In this document: positions 10,066 to 21,319 of the stretch, piece by piece | How positions within the stretch are numbered: position 1 is the stretch's first letter | How the letters are laid out: every line of letters starts with the position of its first letter | DNA from: Sacculina carcini | Lineage: Eukaryota; Arthropoda; Thecostraca; Sacculinidae | DNA length: 64,000 nucleotides | Direction: 5' to 3' | Assembly: GCA_916048095.2 (NCBI GenBank) | Contig: OU696573.1 | Location: 5,356,608-5,420,607 of the forward strand | Made by a program: the position numbers and the translations under genes | The notes under the pieces: model-generated | Told to the model about the DNA's origin: nothing | Database searches by the model: none | What the model saw: only the letters and a program-made list of their open reading frames with translations

Positions 10066-11765
10066 TTATTATTATTATTATTAATTACAGGCAAATCCAG
10101 TAGCATGGGAAGAGTGCAAGCACTATTACCACCCTAAGGTGGCCCCATGTACCGGAAGCGCCCAAAAGATTAAGAGAGAAAGAGAGTTCGAAGAGAAATA
10201 AGTCTAGAAAGAGAGTTGGAAAGAAAATAATAAATAAATAACAATAAATAATAAACCATCATCCGATAACAATCCATAATGTCACTCCGCCCACGTTCCT
10301 CAATAAATAATAACAATCAACAATAAATATGTGATTCATTAAAAAACAGCCATCAATAAATAAGAATAAATATTAATAAATAAGTAATAAATAACAATCA
10401 AGAGCAATACATATGATTCAAAAAAGAAACATCCAACAATAAATATAAATATGATTCAATAAGTAACAACAACACAAATAAATATGATTCAATAAACAAT
10501 AACACCAATAAATATGATTCAATAAACAACAACAACAATAAATATGATTCAATAAACAGCAACAACAATAAATATGATTCAATAAACAACAACAACAATA
10601 AATATGACTCAATAAACAGCAACAACAATAAATATGATTCAATAAACAACAACAGCCAACACTGAGTAAAAGTATAATTTAATAAATAACAACAACCAAT
10701 GATAAATAGTAATAAATAGAGAGTAAAATAGGAATAAATATAAATAAATAGAAAATAAATAACAATAAGCATGAATAAATAACAATAAATATGAATAAAT
10801 ATACAATTAATAAGACTCAACAGTCAATTCCGCTCTTTCAGTAGCATTTCATTTACTTTGGCCTTGAATTTGTTCAAATTGCTCTGCAAGAAAGCCTCCT
10901 CCTTCAACGTGTTCCAAGTAGACACAGTGGCCGGAAGAAAGCAACGTTGGAATTGTTTTGTACGACAACGAATTGGAGCCATGCACTGGGAATGCTGTTT
11001 GGATGTAAACCGTGTGCTTCTTGCTGCCACGAAATCATCAGGAATTGACTTGCTCATCGGATGATGGTCGTTGTGCTTGATCTTGTACAGCATGCACACA
11101 CTGCTGACCTTTCGACGATGGCAAAGATCACCAAGAACCAAGTCACCACAGAGGAACTTGCAAGTTCTAACAACTCTGTTGATGAGATTGAGGTGACAAT
11201 CCGCAGCAGAAGACCACACGGGGGCGCAGTACTCCAGAATTGGCAAAATGAAACAGCGAAAACAACTTTTTGAGATTGTGCTGCTACCGAACATCCGATA
11301 TGCCTTTCTTATAATTCCCAGTTTCCGCGATGCCGAACAAACTAGCTTCCGAATGTGACTCTCAAACGTGAGCTTTGAGTCTACATGTACTCCCAATATT
11401 TTGAGCTCATCACACACGTTGAGTTGGGCGTCATTTATGAGGATAGCTCCATGTGAAGGCTGAACGGTACGTGACCTAGAAACCAACAAGCATTTAGATT
11501 TCGAAGTGTTCAGCATCATATTCCACCTCTCACACCACTTCAGGACGCTGCTGAGATCGTCGTTGACCGTTTGACGCACCTGTGGTCTGTCCGAAGGAGA
11601 TGAAATTACAGCCATCAAGGTGATATCATCAGCATATCCATATACAGGGTTGCGTGTGGTTGTGTACAGGTCAGCGGTGTAAATGTTGAACAAAATAGGA
11701 CCCAACACACTTCCCTGCGGGACACCGGACGCAATGCTCTGCCAATGCTCACCGGACGCAATGCC
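10066..11765 (-). mobile_element. J: CR1/Jockey-like LINE inserted in the I element, (TAA)n tail
   Basis: 5'-truncated LINE whose 3' end is a (TAA)n tail (+ strand ATT run 10066-10083) directly abutting the resumed I-element reading frame. Its open frame reads about 11740 to 10824: SGVPQGSVLGPILFNIYTAD, GYADDITLMAV (intact YADD), KILGVHVDSKLTFESHI, PILEYCAPVWSSAADCHL, and a C-terminus ending FKAKVNEMLLKERN. The predicted frame upstream of 11765 runs into host I sequence and is chimeric. CAGTA on both sides (10061 and 11764 regions) may be a short target duplication. Assignment to CR1 or Jockey is not settled by eye. Confidence 0.75.
10450..10660. repeat. 30-bp tandem repeat (about 7 copies) in the 3' UTR of J
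   Basis: Unit AATAAATATGATTCAATAAA followed by CAACAACAAC, repeated about seven times with single-base variants (AGC for AAC, GACTC for GATTC). The surrounding 10180-10820 is simple AATAAATAACAATAAA-type sequence. Open frames over it (Leu/Cys-rich) are artefacts of the repeat. Confidence 0.9.
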
Positions 11766-12550
11766 AGTAGGTGGTGATGGGTGCTGTATGGTAACCGACA
11801 CGAAGTCGGCACAGCGCCACCTTCTCAAATCTTTTCCGGCGGCGACTGCGCGTCCAATGCGCTATCTCAGGCTTTACTGCTTTTAGCTTTTGAGGACCAC
11901 TTTCATCCCAAACACGCTGCCACCGCAATCGAATAAATTGATGAATGAGTTGATTCATGTCCGAAAACGGAACGGGAAAATTGAAATAATGCGAGTAAGA
12001 CGTGCGGACGGCAGCGCGCTTTACGGCGTTGTCAGCCCGCTCATTACCCACAATACCAACGTGGGCCGGAATCCAGCACAATACCGCCGTGCTGCCGTGC
12101 CAATACTTGCCGTGCTGATGAAGCCGGTTATGTATTATGTGAATGTGTGGTCTAAATGGGCGAATATTAAAGCTTTAGATGGTTGATATTGCACTTAAAG
12201 AGCCAGAGAGAATAAATAACATGATTGAGAAGATGAGCGAATGAAAAGCAGGGCAAGTATGATCGCGTATAATTCATCCGTGTAAATGGAGGCGCTCCGT
12301 GGCAGCGGACGTGAGTGGCATGTACCTCCACTTACAAACGCACTTCCAACTCCACTTGACAGTTTCGAGCCATCGGTGTACACGGCAGTGTACCCGTCGT
12401 AACTGTGAATGCGACCAAGTGCCTCCGTTAAAAGCGCAAATGGAATCGTACGACTTTTTGCAGAGATGCTAATGTGATGTCAACCTGAGGTGTGACCAGT
12501 TCCCAGAGTGACTCCACCATGTGAGGATGAGCTATCTGATAGTCAACGCC
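11766..12550 (-). pseudogene. I-type LINE, RNase H domain
   Basis: Minus-strand frames show an RNase H domain: TAVYTDGSKLSSGVGSAF (about 12385), IYTDELYAIILAL (about 12285) and CWIPAHVGIVGNERADNAV (about 12080), followed by FEKVALCRLRVGYH. Frameshifts separate the blocks. The RT that should precede it is absent, so the copy is 5'-truncated near 12550. RNase H after RT is typical of I-group LINEs. The reading continues on the far side of J at 10065. Confidence 0.8.
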
Positions 12551-13831
12551 CATCTAGTAATCTCCCATTTTTGCAAGCGTGTTTTCATTTTCTCTATTTA
12601 TGCCTACTCCCTGCTCGCTGTGATGTTTCTGTCAGTTGTTTTTTCGCGCATGTGTATAAATATGTGGGCTAGATGAAATATATGTTGTTGTTTATAATTC
12701 TCTTCCTCCTCATGTTTTGAAACAAATATGATACTCCTCATTCCCTTATGCTGTGCACAAATTTGTGTTATCCTTGCCCACGTCTCTAATTCCTTCATTC
12801 CGACAGCACTAACTCCTTCATTCCGACAGCACTAACTCTCGTACTCTTTTTTGGCACCAGACATCGGTCTTAGATAACCAATAATGTGTTCTTCATTGCT
12901 GTTTGTATACTCGCTAATTTTTTCTTTCAATATTATTTGCGTCATTTTTGCTGACTCATTTATTTGTTTATATGAGCTATTACTCCTTTATATCTTTACC
13001 ACCAGTTTTACTGTTTTACGCGCCTCTGCCATATTTGGCGTTATATCAAATACATGTTTTTTTGTTTATAATCGTTTTTCAAATTCTCAATGACCGTGCC
13101 TCGAGACTGAAATTCAATACTCGATTTTACGGCTGTATACTCGTTTTAATTCAGTGTAAAACATCAGTGTATTTTATCAGCATATCAGGTGACCTGCATA
13201 CTAGGCAACAACTATTTCTGCTGGCTCTGCCAACTTTGATACCTGTGTGTGCAATGTTTTCGTTTTTCAAGGTCGACAGTGAGGAGTGTTGGTGTATTCG
13301 TTGCTGGCATTGTCATAGCGAACGAGTGTGTTGGTCTGGACTTGCTGAATCCAACTGCGTGATCTCAGTGCCTCGTATTGCATGTCACCTTTATTCTATC
13401 GCACGGACTTCGTCTATTGACAATGAGACCAACAGCACGAGTTCACATGAAATACATTTTGAACGGTACAGCTGTTATATTAACAATTCGTAGTGTCTAG
13501 CTAGTAAAGCATACCGTACATGAACATCGTATAGTTAAGGAAATGTATGAATTTATCCACATGCTCAATTGTAGCGGGCAAAAATTGGTGTTTATACACG
13601 CCACAATGGGTACTAAGAATGGCGTATATTAGATGTTTTTAAGCACTTCGAAAATAATAACCATTAAAGAAACGTGTCTGTGTCACTGGTGTCACATGTC
13701 GCAATAAATGTGTCATACACTGGTTATCATTCAGCAATGTCTAACTTAACACGATCATCACTAGAATTTTTTACGCGCCTGTGCAATCACTTGATAGTGA
13801 ATCGCAAGAGTAATCCTGTTGATCATAAACT
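12551..13831. other. No gene recognised; AT-rich spacer
   Basis: AT-rich sequence with no domain-bearing frame. A 23-bp direct duplication (CCTTCATTCCGACAGCACTA, then ACT) lies at about 12793-12836. The 181-codon open frame at 12948-13493 is hydrophobic at first and then compositionally random, and matches nothing I know. Confidence 0.5.
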
Positions 13832-14317
13832 CTACCCGCGCTGCATGATAATGTTGAATTTACAAGCGGGCATGTGCGCGACGTCTGCGGTGACCACACA
13901 TTGCAGTCCTAGTGCGAACAGTGCACCGCGCACTAAGCCGCACGTGTATGCCAGATAGCGGCCGCTGACTTCCATGAACTGATTGGCAGAAGACATTTTG
14001 ACCAACAATCGAAACCGATTGTCGACCAGCACATATACTCCCTGGTGGTTGGTGCGCAGGTTGTCGATCTGCTTGCGTTGCACCGATAGCCAAAAATCCT
14101 TGCAGATATACTTGACCGTCTCGAGTTCGTCTTTGAAACGTGGACTGTCTCGCGTTAATCTCTCGGTGAGACGGTAGCCGACATCGAAGCCGATCCGTTC
14201 CAGTTTGGTGATGCACTTCTCGACCAGATGACTACTGGAGTCGTCGACGTCAGCTGGACCAAACGCGTACGACACCAGTTCACCATGCAGATATTCGAAC
14301 AGGCTATCCTCAGCCAT
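13832..14317 (-). CDS. TRAPPC6: TRAPP complex subunit 6 (TRAPPC6A/B, Bet3 family), single exon
   Basis: 161-aa protein matching the TRAPPC6 family end to end. TRAPPC6 is a core subunit of the TRAPP tethering complex, which activates Rab1-type GTPases in ER-Golgi traffic. Diagnostic stretches are KCITKLERIGFDVGYRL (34-50), FKDELETVKYICKDFW (61-76), KQIDNLRTNHQGVYVL (82-97), the near-invariant family signature, YLAYTCGLVRGAL (121-133) and MPACKFNIIMQ (149-159). Length fits the usual 155-175 aa. The start at 14317 aligns with the vertebrate MADE-type N-terminus. There are no introns or stops. Lack of introns suggests either a compact gene style in this animal or an old retrocopy. CRLS1 lies 970 bp upstream on the same strand. 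Confidence 0.93.
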   Translation of the reverse strand: MAEDSLFEYLHGELVSYAFGPADVDDSSSHLVEKCITKLERIGFDVGYRLTERLTRDSPRFKDELETVKYICKDFWLSVQRKQIDNLRTNHQGVYVLVDNRFRLLVKMSSANQFMEVSGRYLAYTCGLVRGALFALGLQCVVTADVAHMPACKFNIIMQRG

Positions 14318-15287
14318 CGAATGTACTACAGTTTGTTGGCTGTGTCTGGAAAACTATTCAAAAGCAGGGCGTCGTACATCCGTGGTGCGCAGGCATCCAA
14401 TTGTTACCTGCAACAACTAGTGGATCAATCATCACGAAAGTCCTCGGCGAGAAATATAGCATATACTTTGTACATTTACAGTTTTCATACAGTGGCGGCG
14501 CTAGGGTTTTCCTGTGAGTTGGCTGAAGCGGGGCTACAGAAAAATATGCGGGGGCTTGACGAAACATGAGGAACTGCAATCGAAATGTCTAGGATTTTTT
14601 AGAGGACTCAGGAGGGGGCTTGGTACATATTTTCCTCATATTGTCAGGAAGTTTAACGACACTGAGTATCCGTACCAATCTTTCAGATTGGCAGTTTGAC
14701 TTTGAGATATCCAGTCAAATGTTTCGTTATTTGCTGTTTGGTAATCTCATTTTTTAAATTTTCGACTTGATTCGTTATTAAAACTGTTATTAATCATTTG
14801 TGATCTACCATTAGTCTACCCCAGGTGCACGCGTCGGTTCCATACGCTGATACCAAAATGATTGAGGGGGCAAATACTAGACACCTAAATATTAGCATTC
14901 AGTAAAGCTCGACAAGAAACTTGTTCTACGAAATTATTTCAGCGATGATGATATATATATATATATATATATATTAAGTGTGGAACATTTAACGACGATG
15001 CTACATTGAAATGTACATTTTCAAAAATCCACGTGTCACATGGCCATACACAGGTTAAATCGTGATATTTCCTTTCAACGAAGGACGAATGTATGTTCAT
15101 CGATGGTAGCTGCTGCTTTAATTGAGATAAACAAAACAGTATGTACACAACATGTAGACAAAGATGGAGAGCCAATCCTCCCAAGAAACGGTGTACAATA
15201 TATGGTTCGATGAACCCGACACATATTTTGCAAAGACTATAGCCGAATACATTGAATAGTGTGCAATAGACACACGTGAGCAGTCGG
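14318..15287. other. Intergenic region with a MITE-like fragment and (AT)n
   Basis: No gene seen. From 14493 the text CAGTGGCGGCGCTAGGGTTT, then GGGGCTACAGAAAAATATG, GGGGGCTTGACGAAACATG and TCGAAATGTCTAGG, resembles a block found inside both piggyBac copies (45385-45604 and 58771-58990), so a small dispersed element is present, apparently truncated. An (AT)n run lies at 14946-14973. Confidence 0.6.
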
Positions 15288-16145
15288 TTAAAACCTGTAG
15301 AACCGTTTTCCCAGAAAGATGTACCAAAGCGCGGATATTACAGTCGTGCCACCAGTTGCGAAGCATATGCACCTTGGGATCCAATGTTCGGGCACTTCAT
15401 AACTGGCTGCAACCAAGCTGGTCATAACTAGACTCAACTGGAATACTGTGTTCAGCTTGCTTATAAAAGGAGGTGTGATCTGAACCGTGCTTAGCTTGAC
15501 GTTCAAATACGCGGACCATGTAAATGAGCTGGGCATAGTGCGATAACGTAGCACAGCGGACGCAGCTATCAAACCAAGATCGCGAAACACAACTAGAATA
15601 GTCAGCGGAATGGGTAACATATCAACCACAGTGAGCGAAATGAATAGTGTTGCGACCAGCAACTTGTCAGCTAATGGATCGAGGAAACTGCCTAATCGTG
15701 AAGCTTGCGTTGGAAACGTTCTGGCTATGAAACCATCGATGAAATCTGTGCCTCCTGTTATAAAGACCATAACTGTAGCTACTTTATAATGCGCACCAAC
15801 TATTAATACTGACAACACTGGTGCCATTATAATTCTCACGACACATAACATATTTGGTACGGTGAGAAAATCCTCCCGAACAAGAGAAAACATGGAAATT
15901 TTGTTGTCAGCCTCAGAGCTGAATGTTTTCCGTGAAATGATGCGGAAACGTCTGGATATTCCATGAGGCACATCCGTAGGAGAAAAACCCTGGAGCAATG
16001 CAGGGCACGCCGAAATGCACCGGTGCCGTGATTGAATCAACACTCTATAGCAACTTTCGCGACCCCTGATTAATAGACCATGTTTGTAAATATTAAGAAG
16101 TCCTGCAGAACTACATATAAACTTCATGATGCCACAAATACGCAT
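15288..16145 (-). CDS. CRLS1: Mitochondrial cardiolipin synthase (CMP-forming), single exon
   Basis: 285-aa CDP-alcohol phosphatidyltransferase. The enzyme joins CDP-diacylglycerol and phosphatidylglycerol to make cardiolipin in the inner mitochondrial membrane. The catalytic signature DxxDGxxAR-x9-GxxxDxxxD is complete at residues 134-160 (DFIDGFIAR, then GSFLDPLAD). Flanking text fits eukaryotic CRLS1: VPNMLCVVRIIMAPVL (96-111), LPIPLTILVVFRDLGLIA, VLRYRTMP and PPFISKLNTVFQLSLV. Several hydrophobic segments fit a multi-pass membrane protein. The first ~90 residues are rich in Arg and Ser with almost no Asp/Glu, as in a mitochondrial presequence. Starts at residue 1 or 7 are both possible. 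Human CRLS1 is about 300 aa. No introns or stops are seen. Confidence 0.93.
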   Translation of the reverse strand: MRICGIMKFICSSAGLLNIYKHGLLIRGRESCYRVLIQSRHRCISACPALLQGFSPTDVPHGISRRFRIISRKTFSSEADNKISMFSLVREDFLTVPNMLCVVRIIMAPVLSVLIVGAHYKVATVMVFITGGTDFIDGFIARTFPTQASRLGSFLDPLADKLLVATLFISLTVVDMLPIPLTILVVFRDLGLIAASAVLRYRTMPSSFTWSAYLNVKLSTVQITPPFISKLNTVFQLSLVMTSLVAASYEVPEHWIPRCICFATGGTTVISALWYIFLGKRFYRF

Positions 16146-16835
16146 ATAACACCTAACTTACCAAGGCACGATCGTCGCAGAGATAATCATTTTGGTCTGA
16201 AACCAAAATAATATTATTACAAACTCTTATATTAAGTCAAATAAAACTAATGGAAACTTGCAATTACAAAAATAGGTCTTCAAAAATAGGTCTAGTGGCA
16301 AGTTATTTTGAAGATCGTAAATAGCACTTTTTGTGTGACATTTTGAAGCTTGTTTAAAGCAAGATACGATGATTAATGATTGAGCATAGTACGTTATCCA
16401 TATGTACATATGTATTTATATAATTTTCATACATTTCATACATTAAGATAACACATTGATTTCTCAATTACGATTACCGTGTGTATCTCTCTCGGGTCGT
16501 CACGCAGGATATCAGCGCTTGTGTTTCGTATTTTTGCGCACTGGTGTTCTGTTGTGTTCGCTCGTTGCGATAGGTAGGTAACTTGTCCTGTTCCGTTGTT
16601 GTTGCAGTTTTCATATTGAATATCAATGAGATATCTGTATAATGTTTAAGCTTCAGAGTTTATCACCGCTGATGCTTTTTGTGCAGTTTTTCTCGCCTGC
16701 GGGTCCTTTTATCTGATACGTGTTAATTGCTAATGGGTTTCAACATTGGCTTATAGAAGATCCAAAGTAGACCAATTTGAGGTATTTAAGATCATGACGC
16801 ACAAATACCATGAACACTGTTCAGTTCAGCTCAGT
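16146..16835. other. Upstream region of CRLS1; no gene seen
   Basis: AT-rich sequence with no convincing coding frame. A direct duplication occurs at about 16266-16292 (AAAAATAGGTCT twice). It probably includes the CRLS1 promoter, but I see no clear TATA or initiator motif. Confidence 0.4.
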
Positions 16836-17030
16836 GTATTTGTTATATCGCCTATAATACACGGGCGCGCAGCAGCTATATAGTGTAAACAAGCGGACAA
16901 AGCTAAAACAGTTATTTACGTAAACAATAAAAAGAATGAAGACCACATGAATGAACAAATATTACACAATTTAAGTAACGCAATGAACACATTAACAGAA
17001 TGAGATGAACACATTGAAGAGTGATTGATG
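16836..17030 (-). mobile_element. L2-D LINE, 3' terminus
   Basis: Minus-strand 3' end of an L2-type LINE: GCGCGCCCGTGTATTATAGG, then CGATATAACAAATACA at 16874-16837, nearly the same as the L2-C terminus. It is followed by a degenerate tail seen on the + strand as GTTCAGTTCAGCTCA. The coding end of what is probably the same element lies at 25503-26040; the material between interrupts its 3' UTR. Confidence 0.65.
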
Positions 17031-17075
17031 ATTGTGTGTGAGAGAGAGATTGTGTGTGCGTTGGAGTGTGTATGT

Positions 17076-17122
<47 letters not shown>

Positions 17123-17379
17123 TGTGTGTGTGTGCGTATGTGTGTGTGTGTGTGTGTGATTTAAGTTTGCGTTCTTGTCGTTTACTGTGTTTGTAGGTAT
17201 GTGTTTGTGTGTGTATGAGTGCCACGCTGTGAATTGTCCATGCCCCGCGGCGGCGAGCGAGTGACTGGCTCGCCGCTGATTGGTTGTTGCGGTGGGTGTG
17301 AGGGATATGCGTGTGTGTGTCTGTCCGTGTGTGCTCCCGTGTGTCACGGTGTGAGCGTGGAGTCGTGCTCGAGGTGTTG
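17031..17379. repeat. W1 (first part): direct repeat paired with W2, cut by LINE V1
   Basis: GT-rich block matching 25130-25410: shared strings include GTGAATTGTCCATGCCCCGC, GATTGGTTGTTG, GCTCCCGTGTGTCACGGTGT and TCGAGGTGTTG. The second part of W1 continues after V1 at 24337-24440. The long (TG)n at 17080-17158 lies inside it. Open frames here (Thr/His-rich on the minus strand) are repeat artefacts. Confidence 0.75.
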
Positions 17380-19808
17380 TTGTTGTTGTTCCTCAGGTTG
17401 TCTGGCCCAGCAACCTCGAGCTCCTGAGGAAAGACACGGCACCGACCGGGTTGTTCCACAGGTCCCTGACTGAATTGATTTTGTGTTGGCGTCTGAGTTG
17501 TGTGTGTTCTGTGCAGTGTTCCATGATGTGTGTGATGGTGTGTGGGGCTGAATTGCAATCTGGACAGGTGTCATCGATTGAGTCATTCAACCTTTTCTGA
17601 TATGACAGAAGGGCAGGATGATGACCGCATCTCAACCTGGCCAGATGCACCTTGTAGACCACCATGCACCTTCGCGTGTGAGTGTGTTTTCTGATTTGTT
17701 TATGTCCGGTGGGTGTCTTTGTAGGAGTGTATTGTGTTGTAGTGAGTGAATGGCTTTCCGTGCGATCTCTGTGTGTATGTGTTTCTTGATTGATGTGCGT
17801 GGGGGAGCTGGTGGAAGTGATGTGAAAATTTGTCTGTGGTAAAGTGTGCTTGGTGTTGTTTTTATGTTTCTGTCTGTGTTGTCTTGTGTTGTGAGGTGAT
17901 GTAGTGGATGTGCTGTGTTGGTGACTGCTGCTGCAAGTGTTTGTGTGCCTCTCATGTCTAGGTGGTGTGTCAGTTTGAGTATTTTGGTTTCGTGATGAAG
18001 GTGGTCTGCTGGTGTGGTAGCTGTGCATCCTGTGATTGTTCTGAGTGCGGTGTTTTGAAGTGTTTGAAGTGTGTTTGTGTGGCGTGTTGCGAGATTGCTA
18101 GCCCATGCGGGGCTAGCATATTCTATCACGGGTCGGATGTACTGTTTGGATATGGTGTCTTTGTTGTGTCCGAAAGTTGTGTGTGAGAGTGCTTTCAGTG
18201 TGTTGAGGCGTGGAGTGACTTTAGTTTTAATGTTTGTGATGTGTTGTTTGAATGAGAGTTGTGTGTCGTATGTGACGCCTAGTATTTTTGGTGTGTGCGT
18301 GTGTGGGATGATCGTGTTGTTGATGGTGATTTGTGGTGTGTAGTTGTGTTCGGATGTCCAGTTGATGATGAGTGTGGCTGTGGATTTGTCAGGTGCAATG
18401 TTCAGTTGGTTTGTGCTGAACCATTGTTGTAGTGTGTTGATGTAAGGTTGTAGTGCGTGCAATGCTCTGTCGGCGTGTCTGTGTGTGCTTGTGATTGTGA
18501 TGGCGTCTGCATATGATGATATCTGTATGGATGGAGTGTTGGGTGCTGGCATGTCGTGTAGGTATAAGTTGAAAAGTGTTGGTGCTAAAACGGAGCCCTG
18601 AGGGACTCCGTTTGTTATGTTGCGTGTGTGAGATGATTGTCCATTGTACCTCACATGGGCGCATCTGCCAGCGAGGTAGTTGGCCAACCATCTCTTAGTG
18701 TTATTGTGAAGTGTGATGTCTAGTATTTTGTTTGTGAGATTGTGTCGTGGAACTCTGTCGAAGGCTTTGCTGATGTCGAGTGTTATGAGTAGTGTTCTCT
18801 GTGGTGGTTTTGTTGTGTTTATGTTACCCATCATAGTCTGTGTGAGTTTTGTGAGCAGTGTGGTTGTAGAGTGCAGTGATCTGAAGCCGTGTTGTGATTG
18901 TGATAGTGGGATTTGTGGTGTGATGAGTTTGAGGATGATGCGTTCTGTGATTTTTTATGGTGTGCAGAGCAGTGTGATTGGACGATGTGAAGAAGGAAGC
19001 GTGGGGTCTGTGCCTTGTTTGTGTAGTGTGATGATGATGCCCGTTTTCCAGATGTGAGGTATTGTGTTGTGTGAGTAGCTGTAGTTGGATATGTTAGTGA
19101 GTGTCTGTATGCCTTGTGGTCCAAGATGTTTCAGATGGATGTTACTTATTCCATCTGGACCACAGGCTGATGATTGTTTAATGTTGTGTATGATGTGTCG
19201 TGTCTGCGCATGTGTGAATGGTGTGTATAGTGGATCTGTGCTGAATGTGTGTTTACGTCTGATGATTGTCCTGTCTTTTTGTGTAGGAGTGATGTGGCTG
19301 ATGTGTGAGTAGTGGTTAATGAGTGTGTTTGCTTGTTGTTTATTTGATGGTACAGATGATGTGTCGGTCGTGATGGCTGCGTGTGTGCGTGTTATATTGC
19401 TGTTTGAGAGTGTGATGCTTTTCAGTGTGTTGTATAGTTTTGTGGTGTTTGATCTGTGATCTAGTGTTTTTATGTAGTTGTGCCAGTTCAGTGATTTTTG
19501 TTCATGTATCTTGCTGTTGATTGTGGTGTTGAGTGCGTGTATGTGTTCGGATGTATTGTGTGAGTGTGGTGTCGGAGAGTGTTTCAGTGTGTCGCGTTGT
19601 TTGATGAGTGTGTGTATTTCTTGTGTAAAGTTTGGGTTGTGGTGTTTTCTGTGACCTTTTGGGATGTGTTGTTTGTCTGCCTTGTGTATGATGCTGTTAA
19701 ATGTTTGGACTGTTTTGTTTATGTCTGTGATGTCTGTTGTGTTGAGTTGCGTAAATGCTAGTTCCGTGTCGTGTGTGAATTGTGACCAATTGTAATTGTA
19801 ATTGTAAT
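17380..19808 (-). pseudogene. V1 RT and C-terminal region
   Basis: The frame 19824-18955 covers SQFTHDTELAFTQLNTTDIT to SSHRPITLLCTP and then the stop. The frame 18834-17632 covers RT proper (TLLITLDISKAFDRVPRHNL, NGVPQGSVLAPTLFNLYLHD, SYADAITITST) and ALRTITGCTATTPADHLHHE. A further frame reaches the C-terminal CPDCNSAPHTITHIMEHC cluster and ends SSRLLGQTT at the tail. The second catalytic aspartate of YADD is alanine, so this RT would be inactive even without the stop. Confidence 0.9.
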
Positions 19809-21121
19809 TACGAGGGAGAGTCAAAAATTATACGCACTCTTGGTTTTCAATGTATTTACACCAAACCAGGGCATAAGCAAGTACATCATTTTTCTACATA
19901 TTCTCCTTGTTTTTCAATGCACTTTGTCCAGCGGTCCACAAGCTTGCGTATTCCCTCCGAGAAGAAGGTTTGGGGTTGTTCATGCAACCATTTATGCACC
20001 ACCTCGTTCACATATTCATCCGTAGGAAATCGCTGGCCTCGTAAACCATCTTTGAGCGGTCCAAGTAAATGGTAGTCGGAAAGGGCGAGATCTGGGTTGT
20101 AGGCAGGGTGTTCCAGCACCTCCAAACCCAATTGGTGAATGTTTTCAACAGTATTGGCGGCCGTGTGTGGGCGTGCATTGTCATGCAACAACAAAACTTT
20201 GTTCGACAATAGGCTTCGGCGTTTGGTGCGAATTGCTGGCTTCAGTTTGTTGGCCAGCAAAGCACTGTACCTTGCACTGTTGATGGTGCATCCCTTTTCC
20301 AGGTAGTCATCCAGTATAGGTGCTTTTGAGTCCCAAAAAAGGGTTAGCATCACTTTTCCTGCAGAAGCCTGAGTCTTGAATTTCTTCGTCGCTGGCGAGC
20401 CAAGATGCTTCCACTCCATACTCTGTCTTTTGGATTCTGGCTCATAATGATGCACCCAGGTTTCATCGCCTGTGACTATTCTGCTCAAAAATATATCACC
20501 ATCATTGCTGTAGCGATCGAGTCAACGTTGAGAAATCTCAAGACGCTTGCATGTGTGCTCTGCAGTAAGCTCCCTTGGCACCCATCTCGCACAGACTTTA
20601 TGGAAACCGAGCTCATCGTGGATGATTTGAAAGGCAGAACCATGACTAATATGCAGAGAACAAGTTAACTCATCAATGATAACTCGCCGGTTCGCCATTA
20701 CCATCTCTCGAGCTTGCTGAATTTTCTCATCTGTGATGAAGGTCGATGGACGTCCTGCACCCTCTTCGTGCGTCACGCTCGTCCGGCCACTTTTAAACTT
20801 CTCAATCCACTCATACACACTTTTACGCGGTAGTGCACTGTCCCCGTATTGTGCTAAAAGCCTTCGATGAATTTCAGCCCCTGACACTCCTGACCAGATA
20901 AATCGGGTCACTGATCTTTGTTCTTCCTTGGTGCATACTGCTAGTGGAGCGTCCATGTTTACACTGTCAAGACATAATGTAAAATGACGCAATCAGACTC
21001 AAACTTTGATCACATGACCACAACAGTATCAACTATAAGCACGCATGCGCAGAACACAGTGTGGCAATACTGAAGACATGTTATAGCGAAAGTGCGGATA
21101 TTTTTTGACCCACCCTCGTAC
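19809..21121 (-). mobile_element. Mariner transposon (1.3 kb) with TIRs and TA target
   Basis: The ends are inverted: TACGAGGGAGAGTCAAAAAT at 19809 and, read inward from 21121 on the minus strand, TACGAGGGTGGGTCAAAAAA. Each starts with the TA target dinucleotide. The body encodes a mariner-type DD34D transposase on the minus strand. It sits inside V1 at a spot where intact V copies are continuous, so it is a later arrival. Confidence 0.93.
19886..20956 (-). pseudogene. Mariner transposase (DD34D), one premature stop
   Basis: Cut-and-paste transposase with an N-terminal HTH domain (MDAPLAVCTKEEQRSVTRFI from 20956; GRPSTFITDEKIQQAREMV) and a C-terminal catalytic domain. The catalytic residues are visible: VTGDETWVHHYEPESK, LLHDNARPH, and NPDLALSDYHLLGPLK with exactly 34 residues between the second and third Asp, as in mariner. 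The frame is continuous from 20956 to 19886 apart from a single TGA at 20524-20522 (after LEISQR). Everything else looks intact, so it died recently or the stop is an allele. Confidence 0.92.
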
Positions 21122-21319
21122 AATTGTGTAATTTGTGTAAGTGCGTCTGGGTGTGTTTGGTGCAGTTCTGATTTTGGTGGTGATGACGATTGGAAGGTGG
21201 TCTGAGCCAAGCTCTTTGACCACCTTCCAAGTGGTTGTGTGGATGAGATTCGGTGTGCAAAATGTGATGTCGGGTGATGTCGAATGATAGTGTGCCTGAT
21301 GTGTGGTGTTAGTGTGTTG

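Noticed and set aside
10450-10660. CRISPR-like array
   Set aside because: 30-bp repeats are directly adjacent with no unique spacers, in an animal genome inside a LINE 3' UTR.
10398-10820. Leu/Cys/Tyr-rich repetitive open frame
   Set aside because: Produced by the 30-bp tandem repeat in the J 3' UTR.
12948-13493. 181-codon frame as a membrane protein gene
   Set aside because: Hydrophobic start is from T-rich DNA; no conserved motif, no splice or promoter context.
16916-17558. Thr/His-rich open frames on the minus strand
   Set aside because: They are translations of the (TG)n microsatellite and GT-rich W repeat, with no domain.
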